The notes beneath the pieces are model-generated. The model ran no database searches and was not told where the DNA came from. It worked only from the letters and a program-made list of their open reading frames with translations. A stretch of DNA of 64,000 nucleotides from Paracoccus endophyticus (GTDB taxonomy: Bacteria; Pseudomonadota; Alphaproteobacteria; Rhodobacterales; Rhodobacteraceae). Each line of letters starts with the position of its first letter. Position 1 is the first letter of the stretch. Shown here piece after piece: positions 21,251 through 32,235 of this stretch. The position numbers and the translations under genes are program-made. Location: positions 62,001-126,000 of the forward strand of contig NZ_QLUV01000005.1 of assembly GCF_003286075.1 (NCBI RefSeq), written 5' to 3'.

Positions 21251-22234
21251 ATGGACTTTTTCATGCAGCTTTTCCTGGGCCAGCCGGTCTGGATGTGGAC
21301 GGGGTTCGTCACCCTGGTCCTTGCGCTTCTGGCGCTGGACCTGGGTGTGCTGAACCGCGGCGCGCACGAGATCGGCGTCCGGCAGAGCCTGCTGACATCG
21401 GCGTTCTACATCGCCGTGGGCGTGACCTTCGGCGGCTTTGTCTGGTGGCAGATGGGCGCGCAGTCGGCGGCCGAGTACCTGACGGGCTTTGTCGTCGAGA
21501 AATCGCTGGCGATGGACAACGTCTTCGTCATCGCAATGATCTTCGGCTATTTCGCCATTCCCCGCGCCTATCAGCACCGGGTCCTGTTCTGGGGCATCCT
21601 GGGCGTCATCGTCCTGCGCGCGATCATGATCGGGCTGGGCGCGGCGCTGGTGCAGCAATACGGCTGGGTGCTGTACGTGTTCGCGGCGTTCCTGGTGCTG
21701 ACCGGCGTCAAGATGCTGGTTTCGGGCGAAGGGCACGGCGATCTGGCCGAGAATCGCTGGCTGGCGTGGCTGACGCGGCGCGCGCGGGTCACGTCCACGC
21801 TGCACGGCGAGCGGTTCTTCGTCCGCCAGGCCGACACGCGCGGTCGGCTGCGCCTGTACATGACGCCGCTGTTTCTGGCGCTGATCGTGATCGAGATCGC
21901 GGACCTGATCTTTGCCGTGGACAGCGTGCCCGCCATCTTCGCCATCACCACCGACCCGTTCCTGGTCTATACCTCCAACATCTTTGCGATCCTGGGCCTG
22001 AGGGCGCTGTACTTCGCCCTGGCGGCGGTTCTGCACCGGTTCGCCTATCTCAAGCCGGCGCTGGCGATCCTGCTGATCTTCATCGGCAGCAAGGTGTTCG
22101 TGGCCGACCTGCTGGGCATGGGCAAGTTCCCGCCCGCCTGGTCGCTGGGCATCACCGCGCTGATCCTGGGGGGCGGCATCGCGCTGTCGCTGATCAAGAC
22201 GCGCAACGTGGACGGCAAGCTGCCCCATGCCTGA
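21251..22234 (+). CDS. TerC/Alx family integral membrane protein
   Basis: A 327-residue polytopic membrane protein with about nine hydrophobic segments. It contains the two family motifs with acidic residues in membrane helices, KSLAMDNVFVIAMIF and FAVDSVPAIFAITTDPFLVY. TerC/Alx proteins are linked to manganese homeostasis, metalation of exported enzymes and tellurite resistance. The ATG at 21251 follows a GAGGGGG ribosome-binding site at good spacing. I looked upstream for a manganese riboswitch, which often precedes alx, and could not see its conserved core. The gene ends in a hairpin (22244-22269) and is followed by yciB. Confidence 0.88.
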   Translation: MDFFMQLFLGQPVWMWTGFVTLVLALLALDLGVLNRGAHEIGVRQSLLTSAFYIAVGVTFGGFVWWQMGAQSAAEYLTGFVVEKSLAMDNVFVIAMIFGYFAIPRAYQHRVLFWGILGVIVLRAIMIGLGAALVQQYGWVLYVFAAFLVLTGVKMLVSGEGHGDLAENRWLAWLTRRARVTSTLHGERFFVRQADTRGRLRLYMTPLFLALIVIEIADLIFAVDSVPAIFAITTDPFLVYTSNIFAILGLRALYFALAAVLHRFAYLKPALAILLIFIGSKVFVADLLGMGKFPPAWSLGITALILGGGIALSLIKTRNVDGKLPHA

Positions 22235-22243
22235 CACCGGCCG

Positions 22244-22269
22244 GCGCCGGCGGGTGTATCCGCCGGCGC
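22244..22269 (+). terminator. 10-bp hairpin after the terC-like gene
   Basis: GCGCCGGCGG (22244-22253) pairs perfectly with CCGCCGGCGC (22260-22269) around a 6-base loop, starting 10 bases after the stop codon. There is no clear T-run, so termination would be inefficient or Rho-assisted. Confidence 0.5.
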
Positions 22270-22360
22270 ACGCCCTTCGTTGCGCCGGCCGTCCCGGGCG
22301 CTATGCTGAGCCATCCCGCGCCCGCCCCGGGCGCGCGCCCTGCCTGACCCGGAGCTTTGC

Positions 22361-22972
22361 ATGCGCCCCGTTTCCCCCGTGCTGAAATCGACCCTGGAAT
22401 ACGGCCCGCTGCTGGTGTTCTTCGCGGTGTTCATGCTGCTTCGCGATCGCACGGTGGCGGTGGCGGGGCGCGAGCTGTCGGGGTTCGTCTTTGCGACGCT
22501 GGTGTTCGTTCCGATGCTTGTCGCGTCCACGCTGGCGCTGTGGGCGCTGACCCGGCGCCTGTCGGTGATGCAGGTCATGACGCTGGTTCTGGTGGTGGTC
22601 TTCGGCGGCCTCAGCGTCTGGCTGAACGATCCGCGCTTTTTCAAGATGAAGCCGACGATGATCTATCTGCTGTTCGCAGGGCTTCTGGGGCTCAGCCTCG
22701 GATTGCGGCGCAACTGGCTGGGCGCGGTGCTGGGCGACGCGGTGCCCCTGCGCCCCGAGGGGTGGCGCGCGCTGACCCTGCGGCTGACGGGGCTGTTCGT
22801 CGCGCTGGCCGTGGTGAACGAGGTGGTGTGGCGCACCCAGTCGGACAGCGTCTGGGTCAGCTTCAAGACCTTTGGCCTGCCGGTGCTGATGGTGCTGTTC
22901 TTCGTGGCGAACGCGGGGCTGTTCACGCGCTATGCCGCCGGCGACAGCGAAACGGGCGCCGGCCGCGACTGA
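22361..22972 (+). CDS. yciB: Septation protein A homolog (YciB/IspZ)
   Basis: A 203-residue inner-membrane protein with five or six membrane helices. The family segments STLEYGPLLVFFAVFMLL, WLNDPRFFKMKPTMIYLLFA and NEVVWRTQSDSVWVSFKTFG are clear; these define YciB/IspZ, needed for normal septation and envelope integrity. The 3' end overlaps the convergent alpha/beta hydrolase gene by 43 bases, so the two transcripts are partly antisense to each other. The last 12 residues, beyond RYAAGD, are polar and poorly constrained, which probably permits the overlap. Confidence 0.9.
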   Translation: MRPVSPVLKSTLEYGPLLVFFAVFMLLRDRTVAVAGRELSGFVFATLVFVPMLVASTLALWALTRRLSVMQVMTLVLVVVFGGLSVWLNDPRFFKMKPTMIYLLFAGLLGLSLGLRRNWLGAVLGDAVPLRPEGWRALTLRLTGLFVALAVVNEVVWRTQSDSVWVSFKTFGLPVLMVLFFVANAGLFTRYAAGDSETGAGRD

Positions 22973-23838
22973 GCGCGCGCGCCCAGCAGCCGCGACCAGC
23001 GCGGCGCCGGGTGGTCGGGCAGCGTGGCCCGCAACACCCGCAGCGGCAGCCGGTCGGGCCCCGCCAGCGCCGCGCGATACAGCTCGAACACTCCGGGCGC
23101 CATATAGGGCGACCAGTGACAGGCCCGGCTGGGCCGGTGGTCGATGGTGAAGCCCAGCGCCGCCAGACCCGCCCGCGTCGCGGGGTCGTCGATCTGCACA
23201 TCCACCCAGTTGCGCCGCGGCTGCGACAGGCCGAACCCCAGCGCCCGGCCCCGGCCCGCCGTCAGGATCAGCTCGAACCCAAGATCGAAAGGGTCGTTCT
23301 CGCGCGAGGTCACGTTGATGACCTCGGCCAGCAGGCCGGCCGGGCTGGCGATGGCCGCGTCCGCGCGGTCGCGCAGCTCTGCGGCCGCCAGCAGGACCAG
23401 CCGCCCGACCGTGCCCGGCGCCGCACGGCACAGCGCGGCCAGCGCAACGCGCGCGCCCAGCGAATGCCCGATCAGCGCCACCGGCCGCCGGGCGGTGACG
23501 GCCAGCCGGTCGATCAGCGACGCAAGCTCTGCCCCCACGTCCGAGGCGCGCGCATAGGCCGACCGTAGCCCGCCATCGGACGGCCACCCCAGGGCCACGG
23601 CCAGCCCCTCGGGCCCGTCCGCCGTGAACCCCAGGCCCGCCGGCCACGAGACCACGCGACGGGTGTGGGGGTCGGGCGCAAGGGACAGGATGTGGCGGTG
23701 GGGATCGCGGTCGCGGGCGCCGGGGCGATAGCGATAGCCGTGGATCATCACCACGATCGGCGCCCCGGCCGGCAGCGCCGCCGCCTGTGCCAGCAGGCCG
23801 TCCCGGTCCTGCGCGTCGTTCACTGCCATCAGCGCCAT
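22930..23838 (-). CDS. Alpha/beta hydrolase fold protein
   Basis: A 302-residue protein with the alpha/beta-hydrolase hallmarks: the oxyanion-side VVMIHGYRY near residue 30 and the nucleophile elbow GHSLG with serine at about residue 126, followed by VALAAL. Candidate acid and histidine residues lie in the C-terminal half (NDPFDLG and IDHRPSRACHWSPYM). No signal peptide is seen. The substrate cannot be assigned; related proteins are esterases or lipases, and a DUF900-like family is possible. It overlaps yciB at its 3' end. The 242 bases upstream, up to the rpmG stop, contain only the rpmG terminator. Confidence 0.8.
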   Translation of the reverse strand: MALMAVNDAQDRDGLLAQAAALPAGAPIVVMIHGYRYRPGARDRDPHRHILSLAPDPHTRRVVSWPAGLGFTADGPEGLAVALGWPSDGGLRSAYARASDVGAELASLIDRLAVTARRPVALIGHSLGARVALAALCRAAPGTVGRLVLLAAAELRDRADAAIASPAGLLAEVINVTSRENDPFDLGFELILTAGRGRALGFGLSQPRRNWVDVQIDDPATRAGLAALGFTIDHRPSRACHWSPYMAPGVFELYRAALAGPDRLPLRVLRATLPDHPAPRWSRLLGARAQSRPAPVSLSPAA

Positions 23839-24017
23839 CGCGCCCCCGCAATCCCGCCCCTTGTGGCGTCTGTGGGCCAGTGTGGCGACGAGGACGTGAC
23901 GGCGGCGTGAGGGTTGTGTGAAGGATGGCGGCGGCCGTCAGGGCGCCGGCCCGGCGGGGGGCAGCGCCGTCCGGGTCACGAGGCCCTCAGCCCGACGGAC
24001 CACGCCGCGCGCCCATG

Positions 24018-24046
24018 CGAAAAAACCGCGCCCGGCGGGCACGGTT
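24018..24046 (-). terminator. Intrinsic terminator of rpmG
   Basis: On the minus strand, AACCGTGCCC pairs with GGGCGCGGTT (one G-U) around a 3-base loop, and a run of T residues follows directly. It lies 35 bases after the rpmG stop. This is the most canonical Rho-independent terminator in the window. Confidence 0.85.
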
Positions 24047-24080
24047 CTGCACAAGCCAAGACATCAGCCGAAGGCCGATC

Positions 24081-24248
24081 CTACTTGATCTTGCCTTCCT
24101 TGTACTCGACATGCTTGCGGGCGACCGGGTCGTACTTGTTGACCGTCATCTTCTCGGTCATCGTGCGGGCGTTCTTCTTGGTAACGTAGAAATGCCCGGT
24201 CCCGGCGCTCGAGTTCAGACGGATCTTGATCGTCGTCGGTTTCGCCAT
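24081..24248 (-). CDS. rpmG: 50S ribosomal protein L33
   Basis: A 55-residue ribosomal protein of the large subunit. It reads [20 protein letters not shown] and ends [14 protein letters not shown], a near-standard proteobacterial L33. The zinc-ribbon cysteines of the C+ form are absent, so it is the C-minus form, which needs no zinc. It is shorter than a usual ORF cutoff but unmistakable. An AGGAGCAGGACC ribosome-binding region precedes the ATG. It stands alone with its own terminator, 123 bases after the end of the PAS-domain gene. Confidence 0.97.
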   Translation of the reverse strand: MAKPTTIKIRLNSSAGTGHFYVTKKNARTMTEKMTVNKYDPVARKHVEYKEGKIK

Positions 24249-24371
24249 TGGTCCTGCTCCTCATGGGGCGCGCGACACAGGCCGCGGCGGGTTCACCCCG
24301 TCAATTCGTGAAGCCCGCCTTTTACGCGGGCGCGGGCCGAAGTCAACCGGCTTTCTGCAACCCCTGCCCCC

Positions 24372-24758
24372 CTACGCCCGAAGGACGCACAGGATCTTGG
24401 CGACCCGTCCGATCTCGTCCTCGATCGGGGTCAGGGTCGCCGTGGACGACACCGAACGCTTGCAGTTCAGGGTGATCCGCATCGTCTCGCCCGCGGCGGC
24501 ATCCGCAAGGGCCGCGTGCAGTTCGTCGCGGTTGGCATGGGGCCACAGCTCCCACCAGAACCGCCCGTTCGGGACATCGACCATGCCGGCGGCCAGGCAC
24601 GCCATGCCCGCCGCGTTGATCTGTGTCACGCGCCCGTCCGGGTCCATCAGGATGACGGGCTGGGTCAGTTGCCGCATCAGCGCCAGCGCCAGGGACGTGT
24701 CCACGCCACCGGCGCAAGGAACGGAAGCGGTGTCGAAACCCGTTGGGTCCTGCAGCAT
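24372..24758 (-). CDS. Single PAS-domain protein
   Basis: A 128-residue protein made of little more than one PAS fold: MRQLTQPVILMDPDGRVTQINAAG is the usual PAS start, followed by FWWELWPHANRDELHAALA and a C-terminal strand pair ending VAKILCVLRA. There is no attached kinase, cyclase or DNA-binding domain, so it would act by binding a ligand or a partner protein. The ATG at 24758 has a GGGGGG ribosome-binding site; an in-frame start 14 codons upstream is possible. It sits between rnpB and rpmG, all on the minus strand. The signal it senses is unknown. Confidence 0.7.
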   Translation of the reverse strand: MLQDPTGFDTASVPCAGGVDTSLALALMRQLTQPVILMDPDGRVTQINAAGMACLAAGMVDVPNGRFWWELWPHANRDELHAALADAAAGETMRITLNCKRSVSSTATLTPIEDEIGRVAKILCVLRA

Positions 24759-24851
24759 CGTCGCCCCCCGCAATCGTTTGGATGCTGAAACTCGGACCAA
24801 GGTAGCAGATGGTTCCCGAGCGCGGTAATCTTTTTCAGCATCTTGACAAAG

Positions 24852-25252
24852 GTTGCACGGACGGCCTGTAAGCCGGGTTCTGTCCGGGGGCGAGCCCCCT
24901 GGATGACCATTCCTCTGGCCCCGCCGTTACCGACGGGATCAAGCTGCCAACCCGGATCTGCTGGGGCGCAGGCGGCCCTGCGGGGTTGCCCCCGCGCGCG
25001 ATCCCTATTCGGCATTGCTCCCGGTGGGGCTTGCCGTGCCGGTCCGGTTGCCCGTCCCGCGGTGGGCTTTTACCCCACCGTTTCACCCGTTCCCCGACGG
25101 TGTCCGATTGCTCGGGCCGGGGTGGTCTGTTCTCTGTGGCGCTTTCCCTGGGGTTGCCCCCGCCGGGCGTTACCCGGCACCGTGCCTGCATGGAGCCCGG
25201 ACTTTCCTCGACGAGGCACGCCCCGCCGCGGTCATCCAGCCGTCCGCGCAGG
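24852..25252 (-). ncRNA. rnpB: RNase P RNA (type A)
   Basis: The catalytic RNA that matures tRNA 5' ends, about 400 nucleotides, read leftward. The near-5' conserved block GAGGAAAGTCCGGGCTCC and the near-3' block AACCCGGCTTACAGGCC are both present. The terminal helix P1 forms between GCGCGGACGGC near 25240-25249 and GCCGTCCGTGC near 24855-24865. Internal conserved blocks such as ACAGAGAACAGACC are also visible. The ends are set by P1 and could be off by a few bases. It is followed by the PAS gene and preceded by the helicase gene, whose stop lies about 50 bases upstream. Confidence 0.95.
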
Positions 25253-25303
25253 CCCGCAGATAGGCGGGTGGCGCCACCGGGTCAAGGCGGGCCGCGCCCG
25301 CGA

Positions 25304-27697
25304 TCAGAACGGCACGTCGTCGGGCGCCTGTGTCGCCGGCTGCACATAGGCGGCCTTGATGGTCTTGAACCCGGCCGGAAACTCGACCGTCAGCGTGTCC
25401 TCGGCGATGCCCCTGATGGTGCCGGTGCCGAACTTCTGGTGGAACACGCGGTCCCCCACGCTGAACCGCGCGCCCGGCGCCGCGTCGATCACGACCGGCG
25501 TCCGATGCACCGGCTGCGCGCGCGCGCCGGCGCGGTCCTGCATCCGCTTCCACCCCGGCGAGTTGTACACATCCGCCCGCGCGGCCTTTTCGTGCATGGC
25601 CGAGGCGGCAAAGGGTTGCGCCGCCGCCCCATAGCCGCCGCCGTAAAGCCCCGGCGGGGTCAGCACGTCCACATGCGATTCGGGCAGCTCGTCGATGAAC
25701 CGCGACGGCAGCGAGGATTGCCACTGGCCATACATCCGCCGGTTCCCGGCAAAGCTGATCGTCGCCAGCGTCTCGGCGCGGGTCAGGCCGACATAGGCCA
25801 GCCGCCGCTCCTCTTCCAGCCCCTTCAGGCCCGATTCGTCCATGCTGCGCTGGCTGGGAAACAGTCCGTCCTCCCACCCCGGCAGGAACACGATGGGGTA
25901 TTCCAGCCCCTTGGCGGCGTGCAGCGTCATGATGCTGACCTCGTCGGCCTGCTCGCCCTCGGACGCATCCATCACCAGCGCCACGTGTTCCAGGAACCCC
26001 TGAAGGTTGTCGAAGGCCTCCAGCGCCTTGACCAGTTCCTTGAGGTTGTCCAGCCGCCCCGGCGCGTCCGGCGACCGGTCGGCCTGCCACATCGCGGTAT
26101 AGCCCGATTCGTCCAGGATGCGCTCGGCCAGATCCACATGGCTGACCCTGCTGTCCAGGGCGTCCGCGTGCCAGCGGCGCATCCCCTCGACGAACAGGCG
26201 CAGCGCCCCTGCCCCCTTGCCGGTCAGCGCGCCATTGGCGACGGCCGCGGCCGCCCCCTCGATCAGCGACAGGCCGCGCGAGCGGGCTTCGCGCTGGATG
26301 GTCTGGACCGCCTTGTCGCCCAGGCCCCGCTTGGGGACGTTCACGATCCGCTCGAACGCCAGATCGTCGGTCGGGCTGACCGCCAGCCGGAAATAGGCCA
26401 TCGCATCGCGGATTTCCTGGCGTTCATAGAACCGCGGGCCGCCGATCACGCGATAAGGCAGGCCGATCGTCATGAAGCGGTCCTCGAAGGCCCGCATCTG
26501 GTGCGTGGCGCGGACCAGAATGGCGATGTCGTTCAGGTCGCGCTTGCCGAGGGCGTGGCGGTGGCCGCCGTGAAAGGCCTCGATCTCCTCTCCGATCCAG
26601 CGGGCCTCGGCCTCGCTGTCCCAGTGGCCGATCAGGCGCACCTTTTCGCCGCCCTCGGCCTCGGTCCACAGGGTCTTGCCCAGCCGCCCCTTGTTGGCGG
26701 CGATCAGCCCCGAGGCCGCTGCCAGGATGTCGGGGGTCGAGCGATAGTTCTGCTCCAGCCGGATCACCTGGGCGCCGGGAAAGTCGGCCTCGAACCGCAG
26801 GATGTTGCCGACCTCGGCCCCGCGCCAGCCATAGATGGACTGGTCGTCGTCGCCCACGCAGCAGATGTTGCGATGCGCCGATGCCAGCAGCCGCAGCCAC
26901 AGGTACTGGGCCACGTTGGTGTCCTGGTACTCGTCCACCAGGATATAGCGGAATCGGTCCTGCCACTGGGCCAGCACGTCGGGATGGGCCTGAAAGATCG
27001 TCACGCAATGCAGCAGCAGGTCGCCGAAATCGACCGCGTTCAGTTCCAGCAGCCGCCGCTGATAGGCGGCGTACAGGCGCGCGCCCTGGCCGTCATAGGC
27101 CTGCCCCTCGCCCGCGGGCACGCGGGGCGGGGTCAGGGCGCGGTTTTTCCAGTCGTCGATCAGCCCCGCCAGCATCCGCGCCGGCCAGCGCTTTTCGTCG
27201 ATGTTGTCGGCGGCGATCAGTTGCTTCAGCAGCCGGATCTGGTCGTCGGTGTCCAGGATGGTGAAGCTGGGCTTCAGGTGCAGCCCGTCCCCGCCGACCA
27301 GCTCGGCATGGCGGCGCAGGATCTTGACGCTGATCGAGTGGAACGTGCCCAGCCACGGCATCCCCTCGACCGTCTCGCCCATCAGCCGGGCGACGCGCTG
27401 CCGCATCTCGCGCGCGGCCTTGTTGGTGAAGGTCACGGCCAGGATACGGCCCGGCGTGGCGCGGCCCAGCGTCAGCAGATGGGCAATGCGCGCGGTCAGC
27501 GCGCGGGTCTTGCCGGTGCCCGCCCCCGCCAGCAGCAGGACAGGGCCGTCCAGCGTCTCGACCGCCTGCCGCTGCGCGGGGTTCAGCCCGTCCAGATAGG
27601 GCGTGGGCCGCGTTCCCATGGCCCGCTGCGACAGCGGAACCCGCGCGGTTGCGGCCGCTGCCGCCTGGAATGCGTCGCTGTCGTCAAACTGGCTCAT
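25304..27697 (-). CDS. uvrD: UvrD/PcrA-type DNA helicase
   Basis: A 797-residue superfamily 1A 3'-5' helicase used in nucleotide excision and mismatch repair and in clearing RecA filaments. Motif Q/I is LNPAQRQAVE with Walker A GAGTGKT at about residues 58-64. DEYQDTN (motif II), GDDDQSIYGWRGAE (motif III) and LEQNYRST follow, with VSIMTLHAAKGLEYP and YVGLTRAE in the second RecA fold. The C-terminal 90 residues (DRVFHQKFGTGTIRGIAED) form the Tudor-like domain that binds RNA polymerase. The ATG at 27697 was chosen since the open frame upstream is low in helicase character. The first 35 residues form an Ala-rich non-conserved leader. Confidence 0.93.
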   Translation of the reverse strand: MSQFDDSDAFQAAAAATARVPLSQRAMGTRPTPYLDGLNPAQRQAVETLDGPVLLLAGAGTGKTRALTARIAHLLTLGRATPGRILAVTFTNKAAREMRQRVARLMGETVEGMPWLGTFHSISVKILRRHAELVGGDGLHLKPSFTILDTDDQIRLLKQLIAADNIDEKRWPARMLAGLIDDWKNRALTPPRVPAGEGQAYDGQGARLYAAYQRRLLELNAVDFGDLLLHCVTIFQAHPDVLAQWQDRFRYILVDEYQDTNVAQYLWLRLLASAHRNICCVGDDDQSIYGWRGAEVGNILRFEADFPGAQVIRLEQNYRSTPDILAAASGLIAANKGRLGKTLWTEAEGGEKVRLIGHWDSEAEARWIGEEIEAFHGGHRHALGKRDLNDIAILVRATHQMRAFEDRFMTIGLPYRVIGGPRFYERQEIRDAMAYFRLAVSPTDDLAFERIVNVPKRGLGDKAVQTIQREARSRGLSLIEGAAAAVANGALTGKGAGALRLFVEGMRRWHADALDSRVSHVDLAERILDESGYTAMWQADRSPDAPGRLDNLKELVKALEAFDNLQGFLEHVALVMDASEGEQADEVSIMTLHAAKGLEYPIVFLPGWEDGLFPSQRSMDESGLKGLEEERRLAYVGLTRAETLATISFAGNRRMYGQWQSSLPSRFIDELPESHVDVLTPPGLYGGGYGAAAQPFAASAMHEKAARADVYNSPGWKRMQDRAGARAQPVHRTPVVIDAAPGARFSVGDRVFHQKFGTGTIRGIAEDTLTVEFPAGFKTIKAAYVQPATQAPDDVPF

Positions 27698-27774
27698 GCC
27701 CTGCACCATAGCGGCTGACGGCGGAATCGCAACAATCGCGTTCCCGTTCTGTTCACTATCGCCGAAACGATCCG

Positions 27775-28719
27775 TCAGTCCAGCCGCACGGCCGCCAGGA
27801 TCGGGCCGGGCAGCGCGCCCGGCAGGCTTTGCTGTGCAAGGATGGCGTGCCGGGTGCCGGGCGGAAAGCGCCCGTCGGGCTGGGCGCCGGGCGTGACCGT
27901 CAGGCGCAGGGGGGTGCGGGCGTCCCACTGGTGCAGGGTCTCGGCCCCCAGCACGATGTTGGCGTAATCGACCGTGCGGCCGCGGTTCTCGCCGGCGCGG
28001 ATCGTGACGGACCTGTGGTCGGCATAGCGGATCAGCGTCACGGACACTCCGCCCGGGATCGCGGCGCGCGGCATCAGGTCGATGACATACTGCCCGTCCT
28101 GCCCGCTGGCGGTGACGCTGACGGCCGGGGGGCGCGCGGCATGCTCGTCGATCAGCGCGACCAGGGTCGCGCGCTGGACGGTGATCAGCGTGTCCTGTCC
28201 GTCCACGACGATCTGCGGCGTATAGACGCCATGCTCGCCGGCCACCTCGGCATAGGCCTGCTGGCGGGCGGTGTGTTCGGGGCGGGCGAAATCATCGGCC
28301 CAGCCAAGGTAATCCCAGTAATCGACGTGCCAGGCCAGCGGCAGGATATCGGGCCGGTCGGCCAGCGCCGCGACCAGCGCATCCGCGGGCGGGCAGGACG
28401 AACAGCCCTGCGCCGTGAACAGCTCGACCACCACCGGCGGCATGCCCGCGGGGCCGCGCGCCTCGGGCGCGGCAAGCGTGGCCGGGTCGGACGGCAGGGC
28501 CTGCGGCGCCAGGGACATGTAGCCGCCGACGTCCAGGGTCGAGTCGCCCTCGGGCGCCTGGATGACGGCAATGCCGCCCTCGGTCAGGCCGTCGTCCTGC
28601 GCCGACACCGGACCCGCCAGCGCGACCGCGGCCGCCAGCAGCACCGCGCGCCCCGACCCGGCGCGGCGGCGAAGAACGCCGAAGGACGCGCGGGCGAAGA
28701 GGGGAAAGGGGATCATCAT
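27775..28719 (-). CDS. DUF1223 thioredoxin-like secreted protein
   Basis: A 314-residue protein that begins with an Arg-rich segment and a hydrophobic stretch ending in PVSAQDDG, a likely Sec (or Tat-like, given RRRAGSGR) signal peptide. The mature domain begins PPVVVELFTAQGCSSCPPAD, the hallmark of DUF1223, a thioredoxin-fold family with a CxxC-like pair. HVDYWDYLGWADDF and YTPQIVVDGQ are also typical. Function is unknown; a periplasmic redox role is the natural guess. Two adjacent ATG codons are possible starts. It lies 77 bases from uvrD on the same strand and is divergent from acnA. Confidence 0.82.
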   Translation of the reverse strand: MMIPFPLFARASFGVLRRRAGSGRAVLLAAAVALAGPVSAQDDGLTEGGIAVIQAPEGDSTLDVGGYMSLAPQALPSDPATLAAPEARGPAGMPPVVVELFTAQGCSSCPPADALVAALADRPDILPLAWHVDYWDYLGWADDFARPEHTARQQAYAEVAGEHGVYTPQIVVDGQDTLITVQRATLVALIDEHAARPPAVSVTASGQDGQYVIDLMPRAAIPGGVSVTLIRYADHRSVTIRAGENRGRTVDYANIVLGAETLHQWDARTPLRLTVTPGAQPDGRFPPGTRHAILAQQSLPGALPGPILAAVRLD

Positions 28720-28830
28720 GACCCTCGGTGTTTAGGCTCGCGGCAGGGGCGGGCCAAATCAACGATGCGTTAGGATGGCGCGATCCGGCAGCCCATGGCC
28801 GATGGCCCGTCGAAACCCCGACGCCCCGGC

Positions 28831-28859
28831 TTGCATCACGGGCCGCCAATGTATACTAT
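28831..28859 (+). promoter_or_regulatory. Probable acnA promoter
   Basis: TTGCAT (28831-28836), a 17-base spacer and TACTAT (28854-28859). The predicted start is near 28866, leaving a leader of about 114 bases before acnA. The -35 hexamer is identical to that proposed for the SRP RNA gene. Confidence 0.5.
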
Positions 28860-28867
28860 GGCATACA
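28850..28867 (+). promoter_or_regulatory. Operator-like inverted repeat over the acnA -10 region
   Basis: TGTATACTATGGCATACA is an 18-base imperfect palindrome (14 of 18 positions symmetric, half-site TGTATRC) in an otherwise GC-rich leader. It covers the proposed -10 hexamer and start site, the position expected for a repressor. The half-site resembles those of some GntR-family regulators, but no regulator gene is adjacent and the assignment is only inference. Confidence 0.45.
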
Positions 28868-28979
28868 ATACCGGCGAGCACCCCTGTCTGCCGCAGTCCG
28901 CGTCTTGTGCGGGCGCGGAAAACCGGGCAAGCGGGAGGCGTCGTCAGCCCTGTTGCCACCCACCCGAGGAAGCACCGCC

Positions 28980-31763
<2,784 letters not shown>

Positions 31764-31812
31764 TCGGCCGGCCTTGGGGGCGCCCGGGCGCGCCTGGGCC
31801 AGAACCGATGCC

Positions 31813-31850
31813 ACACGGCCCCCTGCGCCCTTGCGCGCAGGGGGCCGTGT
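31813..31850 (+). terminator. Strong hairpin downstream of acnA
   Basis: A 16-bp perfect stem, ACACGGCCCCCTGCGC (31813-31828) pairing with 31835-31850, with a 6-base loop. It is the longest perfect hairpin I found. No T-run follows, so it may act with Rho, protect the acnA 3' end, or serve both strands. Confidence 0.7.
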
Positions 31851-31924
31851 CACAGGACAATGATGAAGATCCGGCGCTTGCGGTCTGCCGTCCGCAACGG
31901 ACGATCCCATCTGCAAGGGGCACG

Positions 31925-32166
31925 GGCGGGGACAACCTTTGCGGCGGCGACGGCGCCGACGGCTTTGTCTTTACCCGCGGCCGCAACGTGATCCGCGAAA
32001 CGGCGACGACGATAGCGACGTGCAAAGCTTCACCCTGTCGGGCTGGTCGGCCGTGCGGTCAGACCTGACCCGGCAGGGCGCCGAGGTCGTGTTCCCATAT
32101 GGCACGCACAGGCTGCGGATCGAGGACACAGCCGTCCCGCGCCGCGACACCGACGACGTCCTGGGG
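31925..32166 (+). pseudogene. Decayed C-terminal fragment of an RTX-type calcium-binding protein
   Basis: Between acnA and ccmG, in the one sizeable gap of this region (31764-32235), a conceptual translation gives GGDNLCGGDGADGFVF followed by TRGRNVI. This closely matches the last glycine/aspartate nonapeptide and the following strand of RTX (serralysin/haemolysin-type) proteins. The match then continues in the next frame as SDVQSFTLSGWSAV, TRQGAEVVFPYGTHRLRIED and DTDDVL, the usual C-terminal block of alphaproteobacterial RTX proteins. A frameshift near 31990-32010 separates the halves. There is no start codon, upstream repeat array or credible stop. I interpret it as a remnant of a secreted calcium-binding protein or protease left after deletion. 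Confidence 0.65.
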
Positions 32167-32235
32167 CGAGACGGCCGAGATCATCGACAACGGCGGCGGT
32201 CCCGCGGGGCCGCATCCTGCCGGGCCGACCGGCGG

